Shown here: piece by piece, positions 21,654 to 29,926 of the stretch
Layout of the letters: each line of letters begins with the position of its first letter
Numbering within the stretch: position 1 is the stretch's first letter
Assembly (NCBI RefSeq): GCF_900459175.1
Contig: NZ_UHFA01000002.1
Location: forward strand, 124,001 to 188,000
Length of the DNA: 64,000 bases
Source: Streptococcus downei MFe28
GTDB taxonomy: Bacteria; Bacillota; Bacilli; Lactobacillales; Streptococcaceae
Direction: 5' to 3'
Notes under the pieces: model-generated
The model's input: only the letters and a program-made list of their open reading frames with translations
What the model was told of the DNA's origin: nothing
The model's database searches: none
Translations under genes and position numbers: made by a program

Positions 21654-22838
21654 ATGATGGATAATTTAATTGTAAAACAACTCATAAAAAACTCGTTTGA
21701 TATTCCCTTGCAGGTCACCTACCCCAACGGTAAGACTGAGGTTTATAACGGCGACAATCCCCGGGTTAAAATAAAATTTAATAAGAAGATTTCTGTCGCT
21801 GACCTTTCCAAAAATGCTTCCATTGTTTTAGGAGAAGCGGTCATGGATGGTGATATCGAAATTGAAGGTTCGATTCAAGAGCTGATTGTCTCGGCCTATC
21901 GGGCTTCTGATAGTTTTCTTAAAAACAGTAAGTTTACCCGCTTCTTGCCCAAGCAATCCCACACTAAGGAGGACAGTAAGTCAGATGTTCAAAGCCACTA
22001 CGATATTGGTAATGACTTCTACCGCCTTTGGTTGGATAAGACAGCAACCTATTCTTGTGCCTACTTTGAGCACGATGATGACAGCCTTGAAGAGGCGCAG
22101 AACAATAAGATTCACCACATCATCAAGAAACTCAATCCTCAGCCTGGAAAGACTCTCTTAGATATTGGTTGCGGTTGGGGGACCCTCATGCTGACGGCCT
22201 GTGAGGAATACGGATTGAATGTTGCGGGAATTACCCTCAGTGAAGAACAGGCCAACTTCGTGAACCAAAAGATTAAGGAAAAAGGCTTGAAAGGTCGGGC
22301 CAAGGTTATTCTTAAGGATTACCGCGATATTAAAGAGGGTCCCTACGACTACATCACTAGTGTCGGTATGTTTGAGCATGTGGGGAAAGAAAATCTGGGC
22401 CAATATTTTGAAACCGTCTTTAACTACCTCAAGGATGATGGCCTTGCCCTGATTCACGGGATTTCTGGTCAAGCGGGAGGCAATCACGGCAATGGCTATA
22501 ATGGTTGGATTAATAAGTATATCTTCCCTGGTGGCTATATCCCCCGTCTAACTGAAAATTTAGACTACATTTCTGATGCTGGTCTGCAAGTTGCTGATAT
22601 AGAGTTTCTACGGCGCCACTATCAAAAGACCCTGGAAATCTGGACGGAAAACTTCCACAAGGCCTTGCCTGAAGTCCGTAAACTCCATGACGAACGCTTC
22701 ATTCGTATGTGGGACCTCTACCTGCAAGCCTGTGCTGGCTCCTTTGAAGCGGGTAATATTGATGTGGTTCAATACCTTCTTTCCAAAGGTGAAACTAAGT
22801 CAACCATGCCCATGACCAGAAACTATATGTACAAATAG
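21654..22838 (+). CDS. cfa: Cyclopropane-fatty-acyl-phospholipid synthase
   Basis: 394 residues. Transfers methylene from SAM to unsaturated membrane acyl chains, an acid-stress adaptation. SAM-binding motif [21 protein letters not shown] near 168-188; substrate region [13 protein letters not shown] and [27 protein letters not shown]; and the C-terminal [16 protein letters not shown] segment. AGGAGG precedes the double ATG at 21654. Single gene with its own terminator. Confidence 0.96.
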   Translation: MMDNLIVKQLIKNSFDIPLQVTYPNGKTEVYNGDNPRVKIKFNKKISVADLSKNASIVLGEAVMDGDIEIEGSIQELIVSAYRASDSFLKNSKFTRFLPKQSHTKEDSKSDVQSHYDIGNDFYRLWLDKTATYSCAYFEHDDDSLEEAQNNKIHHIIKKLNPQPGKTLLDIGCGWGTLMLTACEEYGLNVAGITLSEEQANFVNQKIKEKGLKGRAKVILKDYRDIKEGPYDYITSVGMFEHVGKENLGQYFETVFNYLKDDGLALIHGISGQAGGNHGNGYNGWINKYIFPGGYIPRLTENLDYISDAGLQVADIEFLRRHYQKTLEIWTENFHKALPEVRKLHDERFIRMWDLYLQACAGSFEAGNIDVVQYLLSKGETKSTMPMTRNYMYK

Positions 22839-22850
22839 ACCATAAAAAAT

Positions 22851-22886
22851 GAGCCTAGGATTGAATCCTAAGCTCGTTTTTATTCT
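22851..22886 (+). terminator. cfa terminator
   Basis: GAGCCTAGGATT / AATCCTAAGCTC with one mismatch, then GTTTTTATT. Confidence 0.8.
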
Positions 22887-23055
22887 GAATTTTTGGGGTT
22901 CCTACCTTGTGTCTCATCGACGTAGCGACCAGACCCAAATTTTCTACAGAAGTTTTCGTAGTCACTCTAAAAAGAAATTATAGAGTGACTTTGTCCGTGA
23001 TATCTTAGTTGATTAAGCGTGTTAATGCTAAGGGAATCTGCTCAATTGCGATGTT

Positions 23056-23088
23056 AATATTGGTTGGTCGATGATACCAACCAATATT
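23056..23088. repeat. Perfect 13-bp inverted repeat
   Basis: AATATTGGTTGGT (23056-23068) and ACCAACCAATATT (23076-23088) with a 7-base loop; no T-run on either strand, so not a terminator. Abuts the MITE. Confidence 0.7.
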
Positions 23089-23089
23089 A

Positions 23090-23187
23090 GGGCACCTCTA
23101 AAAACCCCAAACTTTTAAATTAAAGTGTTGATTTAGCAACAATTGTAACGACAAAATCGCAATTTTATTGAGTATTTAGAGGTGCCC
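23090..23187. mobile_element. 98-bp MITE with GGGCACCTCTAAA ends
   Basis: Inverted ends GGGCACCTCTAAA (23090-23102) and TTTAGAGGTGCCC (23175-23187 with flank), an AT-rich interior without coding capacity, flanked by ATTA on both sides. The end sequence resembles IS5-group elements (inference from memory). A non-autonomous element mobilised by a related IS elsewhere is likely. Confidence 0.7.
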
Positions 23188-23375
23188 ATTAACTAGTAAG
23201 TGAACTAGAAATTTTCCATAGAAAATTTCGTAGTTGAACAAGTGCTTTAGCACTTAGTGAAACTGTTCAATTGAACACGCCTACACTTCTTTGAAAATAG
23301 ATAATTCTTCCTAGGCGCTTCGTCGCCTTCGTCAGAATTCCTAATTTTCTTTGAAGTGCTTAACGGCTTTGTATC

Positions 23376-23918
23376 TTAGTTGATCTCTGCAATTTGATAG
23401 AGTTCGACTTCGGCTGCGGTTTCGGAGCCGAACATGTTGATCATGATTTTGACCTTGTTATTTTCGATTTCGATAACGCGGCCTTCTTGTCCCATAAAGG
23501 CACCATCAATGATTTGCACCACATCGCCGACCTTGATATTGGTATCAAAGACTTCGACCGTTTGTCCCATTGAAACTAGGATTTGACGAATTTCTTCTTC
23601 CAAGAGTGGGGTTGGTTTGGAACGATTTCCGTGAGATCCTACGAAACCAGTAACATTAGGGGTATTCCGAACGACAAACCAAGCATCATCGGTCATGACC
23701 ATTTCAACCAAAACATAACCTGGGAAGCGATTTTCTTCCACTTCCTTAGTTTTACCATTCTTCTCCACATTAACCGTTTGGGTTGGAATTTCCACCCGTA
23801 GAATATTTTCAGTCATATTATAGGTCTGAGCCCGTTGGAGGAGGTTCTCCTTAACCTTGTTTTCATAACCTGAATAAGTTTGCAAAACAAACCAGCCCTT
23901 ATCAAATGAATCTAACAT
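23376..23918 (-). CDS. nusG: Transcription termination/antitermination protein NusG
   Basis: 180 residues. NGN domain (GWFVLQTYSGYENKVKENLLQRA; RFPGYVLVEMVM; TPNVTGFVG) and a C-terminal KOW domain (FKVGDVV-like IKVGDVVQIIDGAFMGQEGRV). Binds RNA polymerase and links it to Rho or ribosomes. In most streptococci nusG directly follows secE; here a terminator and two opposite-strand genes separate them, so it needs its own promoter (23991-23999) and leader. Confidence 0.97.
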   Translation of the reverse strand: MLDSFDKGWFVLQTYSGYENKVKENLLQRAQTYNMTENILRVEIPTQTVNVEKNGKTKEVEENRFPGYVLVEMVMTDDAWFVVRNTPNVTGFVGSHGNRSKPTPLLEEEIRQILVSMGQTVEVFDTNIKVGDVVQIIDGAFMGQEGRVIEIENNKVKIMINMFGSETAAEVELYQIAEIN

Positions 23919-23957
23919 CTTACTACCTGCTTTCGTTTTTTAGTTTTAAACGCATAT

Positions 23958-23979
23958 AAAAAAGCCTTCCTTGGGCTTT
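23958..23979 (-). terminator. Attenuator in the nusG leader
   Basis: Minus strand: AAAGCC, loop, GGCTTT followed by TTT, between the nusG promoter and its start. No other minus-strand gene lies upstream, so this intrinsic terminator should cut nusG transcripts themselves. Confidence 0.55.
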
Positions 23980-23990
23980 GCTTCCCCACT

Positions 23991-23999
23991 ATTATAGCA
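23991..23999 (-). promoter_or_regulatory. nusG extended -10 promoter
   Basis: TGCTATAAT on the minus strand (TATAAT complement at 23991-23996); no clear -35 box. Confidence 0.5.
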
Positions 24000-24113
24000 C
24001 ATTTCTCCTACTTGAAAAGAATTTTCCCCTAATTTTTAAAATTTATTAAAAAGTGATATACTAATGCTATCTAACTCTTTTTAGGAGAAAATTTAATTGA
24101 GGAGACCATTGTT

Positions 24114-25250
24114 ATGATGAATGAAAAAGAATGGATAGAGTTTTTTGAGCTGACGCAAGGACGTCAACCTTCACAGGAGGACTATCAAAAAGCACTCGCA
24201 GCTGGTGAATTTAAACCTAGTCCTAATCCTGTGAATCAAGCTCAGGTCCAGGAAGGGCCCAAACCAGTTGCTCAGGAAATTGCCCCTAGCCAAGCACCTC
24301 GAGCACCAGGTTCAAGCTCTAGCCAGGTCCAAGCTTCGGTTCCTGGTCAAGCACCAACTTCGGCTCCCGGTCAGGTCGCAGCTGGCAATCCAGTTCCTAG
24401 TGCGAGGCCAGTTGCACCTAGCGCTCCAAATGCTGGTGTGCCTAACCCCGCTCCCGCTAGCCCTTCACTTCAAAATCAGGCTTCACTAACAGGGGTAGTT
24501 GTCCCTCAAGCTAAAAAGCCGTCGGCCTTCAAAAAAATGGGGCAAGCCTTTAAAAAGAAAGATGGCAAGAAGGGACTACCTCTCTGGCTCAATATTGGTA
24601 TCATGGTGGTCATCGCCTTGGCTTTCTTGGGCTTTGGCTTCTGGGGTCACCATTCTCAAAAGCAAGTGGTCAGCAAGCTAGCTGATGGGGACTGGGAACT
24701 AAAAGAATCCGCCTACTATAAAGATGGGGACTGGGAGCCTTACTTTAACAATGGCAAATTTAAGTATGACAAGGATACCCGTTCTGATAGCGAAAACAGC
24801 CAAATTAGTTTTAACTACTACCTCTCAAATAAGGACGGAAATTTTGTTCTCTACAATTACTTCGAAGGGGGAAGCCAGGCTGTATCCTTCTCTTCCTACG
24901 AACATCCTACTAGAACCCTGACCGTTAACAAGCAAAAACATACGGCATCGCATCGAACCGACGATGACTATGCCTACATGTATTCACCTGCCAAGCCTGA
25001 AAAATCAGAAAACTTAGATAGCTACAAGGTGAGATACTTTAGAGACGGTGATGAGTTGACCTTCGTTTACTACGATGGTTCTGAACCATACTACAAAGAA
25101 ACTTATCGCTCTATGTCTAAATCCAAAGCAAAAAATATTCGCTCCAAGGTGCAAAAGAATTACAAGGACCTAGAAGACTATGCCAAAGACCCCTATGGTG
25201 ATGATTCTGATGATAGTAAGTCAGGAACTAATGGTTTCCAAGTTGGATAA
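24114..25250 (+). CDS. Membrane-anchored protein with Pro/Ala linker, unknown function
   Basis: 378 residues. N-terminal cytoplasmic segment (NEKEWIEFFELTQGRQPSQEDYQKALAAGEF), which looks like a small helical motif. Then a low-complexity Pro/Ala/Gln/Ser linker (about 35-135), a basic patch (KKPSAFKKMGQAFKKKDGKK), one membrane helix (LPLWLNIGIMVVIALAFLGF, about 158-178) and an extracellular beta-rich domain with Tyr/Asp-rich strands (GDWELKESAYYKDGDWEPYF). The tail is acidic and Ser-rich. Type II topology, domain probably lipocalin-like (inference). Inserted with the next gene between secE and nusG. No recognised family. Confidence 0.75.
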   Translation: MMNEKEWIEFFELTQGRQPSQEDYQKALAAGEFKPSPNPVNQAQVQEGPKPVAQEIAPSQAPRAPGSSSSQVQASVPGQAPTSAPGQVAAGNPVPSARPVAPSAPNAGVPNPAPASPSLQNQASLTGVVVPQAKKPSAFKKMGQAFKKKDGKKGLPLWLNIGIMVVIALAFLGFGFWGHHSQKQVVSKLADGDWELKESAYYKDGDWEPYFNNGKFKYDKDTRSDSENSQISFNYYLSNKDGNFVLYNYFEGGSQAVSFSSYEHPTRTLTVNKQKHTASHRTDDDYAYMYSPAKPEKSENLDSYKVRYFRDGDELTFVYYDGSEPYYKETYRSMSKSKAKNIRSKVQKNYKDLEDYAKDPYGDDSDDSKSGTNGFQVG

Positions 25251-25255
25251 AAGAC

Positions 25256-25292
25256 AAGATTCCTTAAGACCAAAGTCTCAGGGAATTTTTCT
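25256..25292 (+). terminator. Terminator after the membrane protein gene
   Basis: ATTCCTTAAGA / TCTCAGGGAAT imperfect stem followed by TTTTTCTT. Confidence 0.6.
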
Positions 25293-25494
25293 TAAAATCG
25301 CAATAGCTTGATGGATTAAGCGTCTGGCTAGCTAAAAAACTTTACTCTCACCTAACACCTGCAAGTCTTTTTAATTAGCCTGTAACATTATAAAAATAGA
25401 GGGCTTAGAGCCAGCCATTCTAGAATTTATCCGAGGGCTTTGGGCTTTAATAGTTAGGAGAACTAGCCCTCCCCACCAGAAAGGAGATTTACCT

Positions 25495-26520
25495 ATGTTG
25501 ACTATGGCCTATATCGGCAACGGCAAAAGCACCAATCGTTATCATCTGCCCTTTGTGAGAAAACTAGCAGACAAGATTCGAGTAAAAATGATTTATCAAC
25601 GCTCTCAGTCTAGCTGGCCAGAATTGGAGGGCATTCACTACACCCACCGTCTGGAGGACATCCTTACGGACACAGAAATTAGTCTGGTGGCCATCTGCAC
25701 GCCCCAGTCTGCCCATTACGACCTAGCCAAGGTCTGCCTAGAGGCCGGCAAAAATGTCCTCGTTGAAAAACCTTTTACGGACACACTATCACAGGCTCAA
25801 GAACTCTTTGATTTGGCCAAGACCAAGGGGTTAATCATCCAAGCTTATCAAAATCGGCGCTTTGACTCGGACTTCTTGACGGTGCAAAAGGTCCTAGCTA
25901 GTGGTCGATTAGGGGACCTGCTAGAGATGGAAATGCATTTTGACTACTTTCGGCCCCAGGTTCCCCAGGCTAGTCAGTCCTTCAAACCAGAAGAAAGCTT
26001 TCTCTACACCCATGCCTGCCACACCCTTGACCAGGTAGTTTCCCTCTTTGGACAACCCGACAAGGTTCATTATGATGTGCGCCAGCTTTTGGGAGCCAAT
26101 CGGATGAATGATTATTTCGACCTTGATCTTTATTACGGGATTTGCAAGGTATCGGTCAAATCCAGCTACTTTAGGCTAGAGTCCCGTCCTAGTTTTGCCC
26201 TCTATGGTAAGCAGGGGACCTTTATCAAGGCCAAGAAGGACCGACAGGAAGAGGACCTCAAACATTTTTATCTTCCAGACCATGCGGACTTCGGCCTAGA
26301 CCGACCAGAGGATTATGGAGTTTTAACCTATCTGGACCAAGAAGGACAGTACCACCAAGAAAAAGTGGTCTCCCAGGTCGGTGATTATAGTCTCTACTAT
26401 CAGGCTCTCTATGAGACCTTGGCAGAAGGAGCCCCTAAATTGGTCAAGGACCATGAGACCTTGCTGGTTATGGAAATGCTGGAAGAAGGGCTCAAGACCC
26501 TTACTGATAAGGACAAATAG
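25495..26520 (+). CDS. Gfo/Idh/MocA-family oxidoreductase
   Basis: 341 residues. NAD(P)-binding N-terminus with the degenerate start LTMAYIGNGKSTNRYHLPFV, then SLVAICTPQSAHYDLAKVCLEAGKNVLVEKPFTDT, where EKP holds the conserved active-site Lys. The C-terminal alpha/beta domain contains HACHTLDQVVSLFG with the His/Asp pair typical of the family. Oxidises an unidentified sugar or polyol. GAAAGGAGATTT precedes the ATG. Plus-strand gene inside the secE-nusG gap, apparently monocistronic; no terminator was clear before the repeat that follows. Confidence 0.9.
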   Translation: MLTMAYIGNGKSTNRYHLPFVRKLADKIRVKMIYQRSQSSWPELEGIHYTHRLEDILTDTEISLVAICTPQSAHYDLAKVCLEAGKNVLVEKPFTDTLSQAQELFDLAKTKGLIIQAYQNRRFDSDFLTVQKVLASGRLGDLLEMEMHFDYFRPQVPQASQSFKPEESFLYTHACHTLDQVVSLFGQPDKVHYDVRQLLGANRMNDYFDLDLYYGICKVSVKSSYFRLESRPSFALYGKQGTFIKAKKDRQEEDLKHFYLPDHADFGLDRPEDYGVLTYLDQEGQYHQEKVVSQVGDYSLYYQALYETLAEGAPKLVKDHETLLVMEMLEEGLKTLTDKDK

Positions 26521-26790
26521 TCTTCAAAAATCAAAACTATCCCACGGATAAAGTCACTCTATGGTTTTTCATTAGAGTGACTACGAAAACTACGATTGTA
26601 GTTTTCTATATCCCTGACTAACTTCATAAAAACTGTAATATTGACAGTTTTTACTCCATGTCGCATCGTTACTCACTTTGCTGTTCTTGATGAGAAGAAT
26701 GAAGCTTGCCACATTCTCGGGTTCAAGTGGTCTGGTAGACCTTTGGGCTTGGTTTCTTACCTGGGCTAGATTGATTTTTATCAAGTCAAA
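26521..26790. repeat. Intergenic modular repeat, copy A2
   Basis: Runs from TCTTCAAAAATCAAAACTATCC to about TTGATTTTTATCAAG. Its first 180 bases are the reverse complement of 55490-55660, including AAAACTGTAATATTGACAG, the hairpin GTCACTCTA/TAGAGTGAC and ACTACGATTGTAGT. Starts at the stop codon of the oxidoreductase gene. Confidence 0.8.
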
Positions 26791-26821
26791 TCAGCTCCTC
26801 TCTCACAAATTCTATTCTAGT

Positions 26822-26855
26822 AAAAAAGCTTAGCAAGTCGACTTGCTAGGCTTTT
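26822..26855 (-). terminator. rpmG-secE terminator
   Basis: AAAGCCTAGCAAG / CTTGCTAAGCTTTT with a CGA-type loop, T-run on the minus strand, six bases past the secE stop. It isolates nusG from this operon. Confidence 0.85.
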
Positions 26856-26861
26856 CTCATG

Positions 26862-27053
26862 CTATTTAAATGGTAGGTTGACATTTTGTAGGAGGTAATT
26901 AACTCCTAGGCGCAGGGCCCAGTCAAAGACGAAGATGATTACCGTAAAGAATAGAGTATATTCCAAGATGGCAAAGAAATCTTTCCAACGTTGTCTGGGT
27001 GTAGGCCAATTGGTCTGTTCTAGGATTTGAAAAATTCCAGCTAAAAATTTCAC
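26862..27053 (-). CDS. secE: Preprotein translocase subunit SecE
   Basis: 63 residues from a GTG at 27053, inferred from the normal SecE start (KFLAGIFQILEQTNWPTPRQRWKDF) with AAAGAGAGAG upstream. Single C-terminal membrane helix (FAILEYTLFFTVIIFVFDWA), preceded by the conserved amphipathic helix and W-P-T/x-x-R/K hinge. Part of the SecYEG channel. Follows rpmG by 25 bases in the usual rpmG-secE order. Confidence 0.93.
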   Translation of the reverse strand: MKFLAGIFQILEQTNWPTPRQRWKDFFAILEYTLFFTVIIFVFDWALRLGVNYLLQNVNLPFK

Positions 27054-27078
27054 GATTCTCTCTCTTTCTGCTAGACGG

Positions 27079-27231
27079 CTAGCGGGTTTCCTTGTGCAGG
27101 GTATATTTCTTACAGTATTTACAATATTTATTGACTTCCAAGCGTGTCGGTTTTGGTGTGGCCCCCACGCTAATCGAATAGTTACGTGAGCCACATTCCG
27201 AGCAGGCCAGGCTAGCTTTCTTTTGTGCCAT
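27079..27231 (-). CDS. rpmG: 50S ribosomal protein L33
   Basis: 50 residues from ATG 27231 ([19 protein letters not shown]), with GGGAGGCAGC upstream. Two CxxC pairs (CSEC and CKYC) make this the zinc-binding C+ form of L33. First gene of the short rpmG-secE operon. Confidence 0.95.
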   Translation of the reverse strand: MAQKKASLACSECGSRNYSISVGATPKPTRLEVNKYCKYCKKYTLHKETR

Positions 27232-27518
27232 AGCTGCCTCCCTTTTAATCTCAACTATTTTACCATGAATTAAGCCGGCAGGCAAGTTGGGGACTTCTCC
27301 TGATACAAGAAATGAAATCCCCCACTATTTTTTTGCAGTTAGGTTCAAGTTCTACTATGATTTTTCTGTCTTCGGCCGTTCCACTACCATTTTGAGCTAA
27401 AAAAGCTAGGATAGAGAAAATTCCCAAGTCCCGGCTTTCCTTATGTGATGTATTTAGCCGAACAGTAGGCAAGCTTATTTTTAGGTAAGTCTTATGGAAT
27501 CCTTCCTAATCAAAGTGC

Positions 27519-29858
27519 TCACTCGAACCAACCCTTGATGGTATCCCAGGCTTCCTTGGCCTTGTCCAGTATTCCTGAATCATCCACAGCCTTATCAACC
27601 TTCTTCTTGGCATCATCAGCGGCATCCTGAATCTTATCAATGATGCCCTTGGATTCGTCAGAATTACTGTTGCTATCCTCATTATTGGCATCGTAGGTCA
27701 GATTTTGGCCATCGGAAGCATAGGCATTCTTCTGGGTAAATTCTGTTCCCTTGGTGTAGGGGAGAATGTAGCTGGCCGTCTGACTAAAGACATTGTCCGA
27801 AGCCCCGTAATTATCAATGATGTAGTGATTTTCATCGGTGTGCTCAAAGCCCATCCACTGAGCAATGACCACATCAGGGGTGTAACCAATAACCCACTCA
27901 TCACCGATTAAATCTTCATTAAAGCTGGTTTCGGTGGTTCCTGTCTTACCGGCCATGGTATAGCCATAGGCATTGGCGCTGACAGCTGTCCCGTTGGAGA
28001 AGGTTCCCAGCATCATGCTGGTCATCTTATCGCTGACCGACTTGCTGATGACACGAGAGGAAGCCTTTTTGTACTCTGCCACAGGTTTTCCTGAGGCCGT
28101 TTCAATTTTGGTAATGAGGTGTGCTTCATTCATGACCCCACCATTAGCAAAGGTAGAATAGGCTTGGGCCATTTCCAGAGGGTTGGTGGTGACACTACCT
28201 CCCAAGGCAACACCAAGATTCTTAGGTACCTTATCCATGTTTAGACCAAATTTCTTACCATAATCAAAGGCCGTGTCCACGCCCATTTCATGGAGGAGAT
28301 AGACGGCCGGAATATTATAAGAATTGGCCAGAGCCTGATACATAGGGACCTTTTCAGATTCTATGCCTCCATAGTTGGAAGGAGCATAACCATCGTAGTC
28401 TTGGACCGTATTTGGTAGGTCTTCATCAATATCATAGCCTTCGGTTACAGCTGGTGAATAGACCACTAGGGGTTTAATGGTCGAACCTGGACTGCGAGAA
28501 GACTGGGTCGCATAGTTATAGGAACGAAAGGTCGGATTGTCCGTTGAATTGAGACGACCAACCAGACTACGAACGCCACCAGTTGAAGGATCAATGGCCA
28601 CGCTGGCCGACTGGGCTGAGCTCCCATCGGTCGGTGAAGTCGGAAAGAGGGAGGTATTGGCATAGACCGTCTGCATGCCCTCTTGGTAGTTTGGATCTAA
28701 TTCGGTATAGATCTTATAGCCATTGTTGAGAATGTCTTTCTCTGAAATCCCATATTTATTGATAGCCTCGTTGACGACCGCATCAAAATAAGAGGGATAA
28801 TTATACTTCTCATCCTTACCAGTATAGGTATCCTGGAGACGGCTGGCCATGTCAACCGCCTTGAAAGATCTGGCATCCGCCTCCTTGAGGTAGCCTGCAT
28901 TGACCATATTCTGGAGGACTGTATTACGACGGTTGGTCGCATTTTCTGTTGAGTAGAGAGGATTATAGATACCAGGTCCCTTGAGCATACCAGCCAAGGT
29001 TGCTGCCTCATCGGTAGTCAAATTGGCTGCCGAGGTTCCAAAGTATTTCTGACTGGCATCTTCGACCCCCCAGACCCCATTGCCAAAGTAGGCATTATTG
29101 AGGTACATAGTCAGAATTTGATTCTTGGAATATTTTTTATTGAGTTCAACGGCCAGGAAAAACTCCTTGGCCTTCCGCGTGACCGTCTGCTCCTGACTGA
29201 GGTAGGCATTTCTGGCCAACTGCTGGGTGATGGTCGATCCCCCACCAAAATGACCAGCGGTCAAAATGGCTAGGAAGAAACGCTTATAGTTAATCCCGTG
29301 ATTTTTGTAGAAGGTACGGTCTTCTGTGGCAATAACCGCATGCTCCAAATCATCGGAAATCTGGTCTAACTCAACATAGGTTCCCTTGTTGCCCATGAGG
29401 GTGCCAGCTTCCTTGCCCTTACGGTCATAGATAACCGTTGAGGACTTGAGGGCATCCTGGAGATCTGAGACATTGGTCGTCTTGGCCAAATAAAAGAGGT
29501 AGGCCGCTGTAAAGAGGACAAAACCGGCAAGCGCAATGGCTAGAATCCGACCAATATTGTAACGTCGCCAAAGGCGACGAATCCAAGACTGTTTATCGGG
29601 AATGATAATCTTGAGGAAGGCCAGCTTGGGGTATTTTTCAACCAACTTATCCAAATGGCTCTGATGATGTGGCCCGTGACTGCGGTGATAGGCAGACTCA
29701 CGTACTGGAACCGACTCCAACTTCTGGGTCAGGGACAGCTCATCACTATCAGCAGAAGCCCTCTCAGGAGGCCTTGGCTGCTTCGTTTTTTTAGGTGAGC
29801 GTAAAAGCTTGTTGCCAAGCTTCTTAGCCCCTTCTTTGATCATTTCTAAAAACTTCAT
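27519..29858 (-). CDS. pbp2a: Penicillin-binding protein 2A (class A, bifunctional)
   Basis: 779 residues from ATG 29858 (MKFLEMIKEGAKKLG), taken as the normal start. Cytoplasmic basic N-terminus, one membrane helix near residue 120 (ILAIALAGFVLFTAAYLFYL), GT51 glycosyltransferase (IATEDRTFYKNHGINYKRFF; GGSTITQQLARNAYLS) and a transpeptidase with SPGSTIKPL (SxxK), ANSYNIPA (SxN) and AGKTGTTE (KTG). An acidic Asn/Asp/Ser tail ends the protein. Polymerises and cross-links peptidoglycan outside the membrane. Its -10 box is only six bases from the ATG (see 29865-29873). Confidence 0.95.
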   Translation of the reverse strand: MKFLEMIKEGAKKLGNKLLRSPKKTKQPRPPERASADSDELSLTQKLESVPVRESAYHRSHGPHHQSHLDKLVEKYPKLAFLKIIIPDKQSWIRRLWRRYNIGRILAIALAGFVLFTAAYLFYLAKTTNVSDLQDALKSSTVIYDRKGKEAGTLMGNKGTYVELDQISDDLEHAVIATEDRTFYKNHGINYKRFFLAILTAGHFGGGSTITQQLARNAYLSQEQTVTRKAKEFFLAVELNKKYSKNQILTMYLNNAYFGNGVWGVEDASQKYFGTSAANLTTDEAATLAGMLKGPGIYNPLYSTENATNRRNTVLQNMVNAGYLKEADARSFKAVDMASRLQDTYTGKDEKYNYPSYFDAVVNEAINKYGISEKDILNNGYKIYTELDPNYQEGMQTVYANTSLFPTSPTDGSSAQSASVAIDPSTGGVRSLVGRLNSTDNPTFRSYNYATQSSRSPGSTIKPLVVYSPAVTEGYDIDEDLPNTVQDYDGYAPSNYGGIESEKVPMYQALANSYNIPAVYLLHEMGVDTAFDYGKKFGLNMDKVPKNLGVALGGSVTTNPLEMAQAYSTFANGGVMNEAHLITKIETASGKPVAEYKKASSRVISKSVSDKMTSMMLGTFSNGTAVSANAYGYTMAGKTGTTETSFNEDLIGDEWVIGYTPDVVIAQWMGFEHTDENHYIIDNYGASDNVFSQTASYILPYTKGTEFTQKNAYASDGQNLTYDANNEDSNSNSDESKGIIDKIQDAADDAKKKVDKAVDDSGILDKAKEAWDTIKGWFE

Positions 29859-29864
29859 AGCCTT

Positions 29865-29873
29865 ATTATAGCA
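29865..29873 (-). promoter_or_regulatory. pbp2a extended -10 box at leaderless distance
   Basis: TGCTATAAT on the minus strand with TATAAT at 29865-29870, six bases (AAGGCT) before the ATG at 29858. Transcription would begin at about the A of ATG. Confidence 0.5.
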
Positions 29874-29926
29874 AGTTTCTTTCAAAAACCTAGAGAGAAA
29901 CCCTGAATTGTGCTAAAATCGAAGGC

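Larger units (their letters stand above)
22940..23360. repeat. Repeat-rich spacer between cfa and nusG
   Basis: No gene is seen in about 530 bases. It holds: a partial copy of the intergenic repeat family (hairpin GTCACTCTA/TAGAGTGAC near 22960-22995); a perfect 13-bp hairpin; a MITE; and further palindromes (GAAATTTTC/GAAAATTTC, AAGTGC/GCACTT, TGTTCAATTGAACA) between 23205 and 23278. The 13-mer TATCTTAGTTGAT occurs near 23002 and again at the nusG 3' end near 23371, so the intervening material may be an insertion. Confidence 0.55.

Noticed and set aside
26590..26784. 64-residue frame after the oxidoreductase gene
   Set aside because: Lies entirely within repeat copy A2.
27260..27472. 70-residue minus-strand frame upstream of rpmG
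   Set aside because: No ribosome site or family features, overlaps the rpmG leader; considered chance.
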